Assembly: GCF_032854445.1 (NCBI RefSeq)
Contig: NC_088295.1
Span: 76,226,028 to 76,290,027, forward strand
Direction of reading: 5' to 3'
Source: Liolophura sinensis
Lineage: Eukaryota; Mollusca; Polyplacophora; Chitonida; Chitonidae
DNA length: 64,000 nucleotides
In this document: piece after piece, positions 61,541-64,000 of the stretch
Position numbering within the stretch: position 1 is the first letter of the stretch
How the letters are laid out: every line of letters starts with the position of its first letter
Made by a program: the position numbers and the translations under genes
The notes under the pieces: model-generated
Told to the model about the DNA's origin: nothing
Databases searched by the model: none
Seen by the model: the letters and a program-made list of their open reading frames with translations, nothing else

Positions 61541-63962
61541 ATGACTGAAGCTCCTATCCTGGTTTTCACATACGGCACGTTAAAGAAGGGTCAACCCAAT
61601 CATGGGCTGATGCTAAACGCGGAAAACGGATCAGCTATTTTCGTCGGAAAGGGAGTAATTGCCAACCATTATCCTTTGATAATTTCATCTGCGTATAATA
61701 TACCTTTCCTGCTACTGGAAAAAGGCTCTGGAGAGGTGAGGCTTTTGGACGAAAAATTAAATTGGGCAGAGCAATCGTTAAAGATACATCAGTACTATGA
61801 ACAGTCTATATTTAATAATTAGCCAGTAGACCTAGCCTATAATATATAGGCCTATAGGCCTATACCATCACAAGAGCGCGTATCATTAGTCACATGTGTC
61901 TAGCAGGGTGAATGTTTACAAGTAAGTAGGCTATCTCGAATTATTACGTTACAAGTATGTACGTGTTATTTGTAAAGTTCCCATGTAGTCAGTCAGGTAT
62001 TTTATGTTCACATACATGTATGTTCGTTACGTCTCAATTATGTTAGCCTACGTGTTCATACGTAGGCCTAACTTTTTGCCACTACGTATGGTTGCATTGA
62101 TTTATTTATTTATTAGATATATAATCTTTAAATAAAGTGCGTGTATCACTTTAAAGACCATTTCATGCTGCGGATTCCAGGTAGGGTTTTGCAAAATAAT
62201 TATTGAACAGATTCACAGTAAAGTCACATAACGTTCCGTTGTACAGACCAACTTTGTCACAAGGTGACATAAGTACCTGCATATGTAGGCCTACTCATGA
62301 TACCGCCGGAAGAAGTCTCAATCGAACTTTAGACCTGTAGCTGTGTTAGCTGTGCAAACGCGACCATATTAGTGCCCTCGACCGTTTATCACCACTAAGG
62401 CTCCACAGGATTGAGAGTTGGGAAATCCGCAAATTCCCTGTCCAAGGCCTTGTTTGAATCTTGTCTTTATGCATGTGTCCTAGCGATTGAAAGGCAAGCG
62501 CATTTAACCACTAGACCATTCACTGCTCGGTCCGACGAAGATTTTATGAAAGCGATGTCGGTTGTGCAGGCTTATTGTTGGTCAAGGCAAAGCTCGTCAG
62601 TAACTTGCCAAAGGCTCGTGGTTTCCACCGAGAACTCGATCTAGATCCTTCTACTTACACAAATGGCCAGCAGCGTATACGTAAAATATCACATTCATGA
62701 ACAAGGCAGTAAACAACAATCTAACAAATAAGTCAGTTAATTAATTATACAATGGCGCACCGGCCGTGACGCAGAACGGCACTGAGGTCGGCATGCCCGG
62801 ATTAAGTACCCAGATACCCTGTATAGAGATGTGACCGAAATGCATGTAATGTTGGAAGCGTAAAACGAAGAAATTGAATGTTATCCGTGCAATATGCGTG
62901 AAATTATGAGAAAGTGACCCATGCACACTTAAATTGTCTTGGAGTTTTATGGGTATATAGCAATTGTGAAACCTCACTCAGGTATATGCACGGTAAGCTC
63001 GCCACTCTGTGACTAGGCATAAGTCTTTGTTTTGGAGTATACATATACACTTAGCGGGACATGTATATGCATCGACGCGTCAGTTACCTCTGGTCAGAGC
63101 CCATGGCTCTTCCCAATAATCCCTCGTAATTACTCCGACGGGTTTATTATTTTTGTTTCATTACTATTAATTCTGTACAAGGAGCTCGGTATATATATGA
63201 ACATAATTTTGGGTAATACGCTTGCTACATACAGTGCATTTATAGTTGAATGTTATAGATCGTGAATCTCAACTTGGATTCTTCATTAACCACAACACCG
63301 GAACTTCTTTTCGGTATATTCTCAAGGGGTGGGAGTGACAAGTGTAGTGCTGGATTCGGTTGAAGGACGGCATATTTGTCATGCATACATGCCAGGGCCA
63401 ATGGTAACTCGTTTTCGTTGTATCTATGTGTGTTGCGACTTTTCTGTGGCACAGTGTTTAAATTATGAGTGCGATCTGGTCAGAACATATAGGCCGTCGG
63501 CCGCAATGGTAGGGGAAAGGTCACATCTCTGTATTTACACAATATTTTGCATCACCCATGAAGGAGGTAGTTTAAAAAGAAAATAACCTACGTTTCTTAC
63601 TTACCAAACTATACATCTGATTTGTTTTTCAGAAGGTTGACGGAGAGGTGTATAAAGTTGACAGTAAAATGCTATTGGAGCTTGACGCCTGGAAAACCAT
63701 CCTTATCTTTACGAACGCTACTTGACAACGATTCAGTTGACCGAAGACGAGGCAGGCGCCCCCCTCCCAGTTCCCAAGACAATCGAATGCTGGTGTTACT
63801 TCCTGACTAAGTTCAAAGACTCACTTCTGAATCTCCATTTTGAAGTCTTATGATGCAAATGGATCTCATGGTTTGAAATACAAAGCAAGCTATGATAGGA
63901 AAGCATCTGATTATGATTTAATGGTTGATGTAAAGCAAGTGGGAAAAATAAACCAGGTCTAA
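61541..63962 (+). CDS. GGACT: Gamma-glutamylaminecyclotransferase-like (GGACT family), two exons with two apparent frame breaks
   Basis: The family releases 5-oxoproline from gamma-glutamyl-epsilon-lysine left by transglutaminase cross-links. Exons: 61541-61735 and 63633-63962, GT/AG, phase 0. Exon 1 carries the family signature FTYGTLKKGQPNHGLML, then NHYPLIISSAYNIPFLLL and KGSGE. Exon 2 continues KVDGEVYKVDSKMLLELDA. The frame then breaks at about 63,689. In the next frame LENHPYLYERYLTTIQL follows, with the expected catalytic Glu (family LDDFE motif) right after the break. A second break near 63,845 returns to the original frame for ESYDANGSHGLKY and a stop at 63,960. Intact, it would be about 174 residues. 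An in-frame ATG at 61,466 could add 25 residues. Single-base assembly errors are the likeliest cause. Divergent from CDV3. Confidence 0.82.
62416..62533 (-). mobile_element. SINE family 2, near full length
   Basis: Read on the minus strand: GAGCAGTGAATGGTCTAGTG then GTTAAATGCGCTTGCC, a clear tRNA-type box A (TGGTCTAGTGG). It continues with 'ctaggacacatgc', box B-like 'gattcaaacaag', and the end 'ggacagggaatttgcgg'. It is the best-preserved copy of this family here and lies in the GGACT intron. Confidence 0.65.
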
Positions 63963-64000
63963 CATCATCTTTAGACATAATCGCATCAATATACAAAATA

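Overview
This window is eukaryotic, spliced, AT-rich nuclear DNA. It most likely comes from a lophotrochozoan invertebrate, with a mollusc the best guess. The basis is five intron-rich animal genes plus at least three families of tRNA-derived SINEs of a style common in molluscan genomes. There are no prokaryotic genes, operons, CRISPR arrays or viral genes. Most ORFs here are chance frames in introns and intergenic DNA; the real coding sequence lies in short exons that I joined by hand using splice sites and reading phase.

Layout. (1) 1-9,619, minus strand: the first 17 coding exons of TOPBP1, about 598 codons covering BRCT0 to the start of BRCT4; the 3' part is outside the window. (2) 11,369-11,702: a compact, probably bidirectional promoter shared by TOPBP1 (minus) and SMARCE1 (plus). 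(3) 14,383-28,702, plus strand: a complete 15-coding-exon SMARCE1 (BAF57), about 619 residues, with an AATAAA near 29,533. (4) 29.6-32.2 kb: a convergent intergenic stretch with SINE debris. (5) 32,191-44,226, minus strand: a complete pyruvate dehydrogenase kinase of 12 coding exons. A second, alternative first coding exon lies at 45,739-45,850. (6) 46-55 kb: apparently gene-poor DNA with a (TA)n microsatellite, SINE relics and a small inverted-repeat transposon. (7) 55,318-61,001, minus strand: a CDV3 homologue, interrupted by a 200-base run of N and by two apparent frame breaks. (8) 61,541-63,962, plus strand, divergent from CDV3: a gamma-glutamylaminecyclotransferase (GGACT-like) gene in two exons with two apparent frame breaks.

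The genes do not form a pathway: TOPBP1 works in the DNA-damage checkpoint and replication initiation, SMARCE1 in SWI/SNF chromatin remodelling, PDK in mitochondrial fuel choice and GGACT in isopeptide turnover. The linkage is still informative, because TOPBP1 and CDV3 are also near neighbours in vertebrates.

The most interesting observations are: the duplicated, phase-matched first exon of PDK; a 195-bp tandem duplication in TOPBP1 that builds an 82-nt chimeric exon with intact splice signals; a cluster of single-base frame breaks confined to CDV3 and GGACT, one of them at the catalytic glutamate; an expanded alanine tract in SMARCE1; and several foldback or transposon-like elements. I found no convincing wholly new system.
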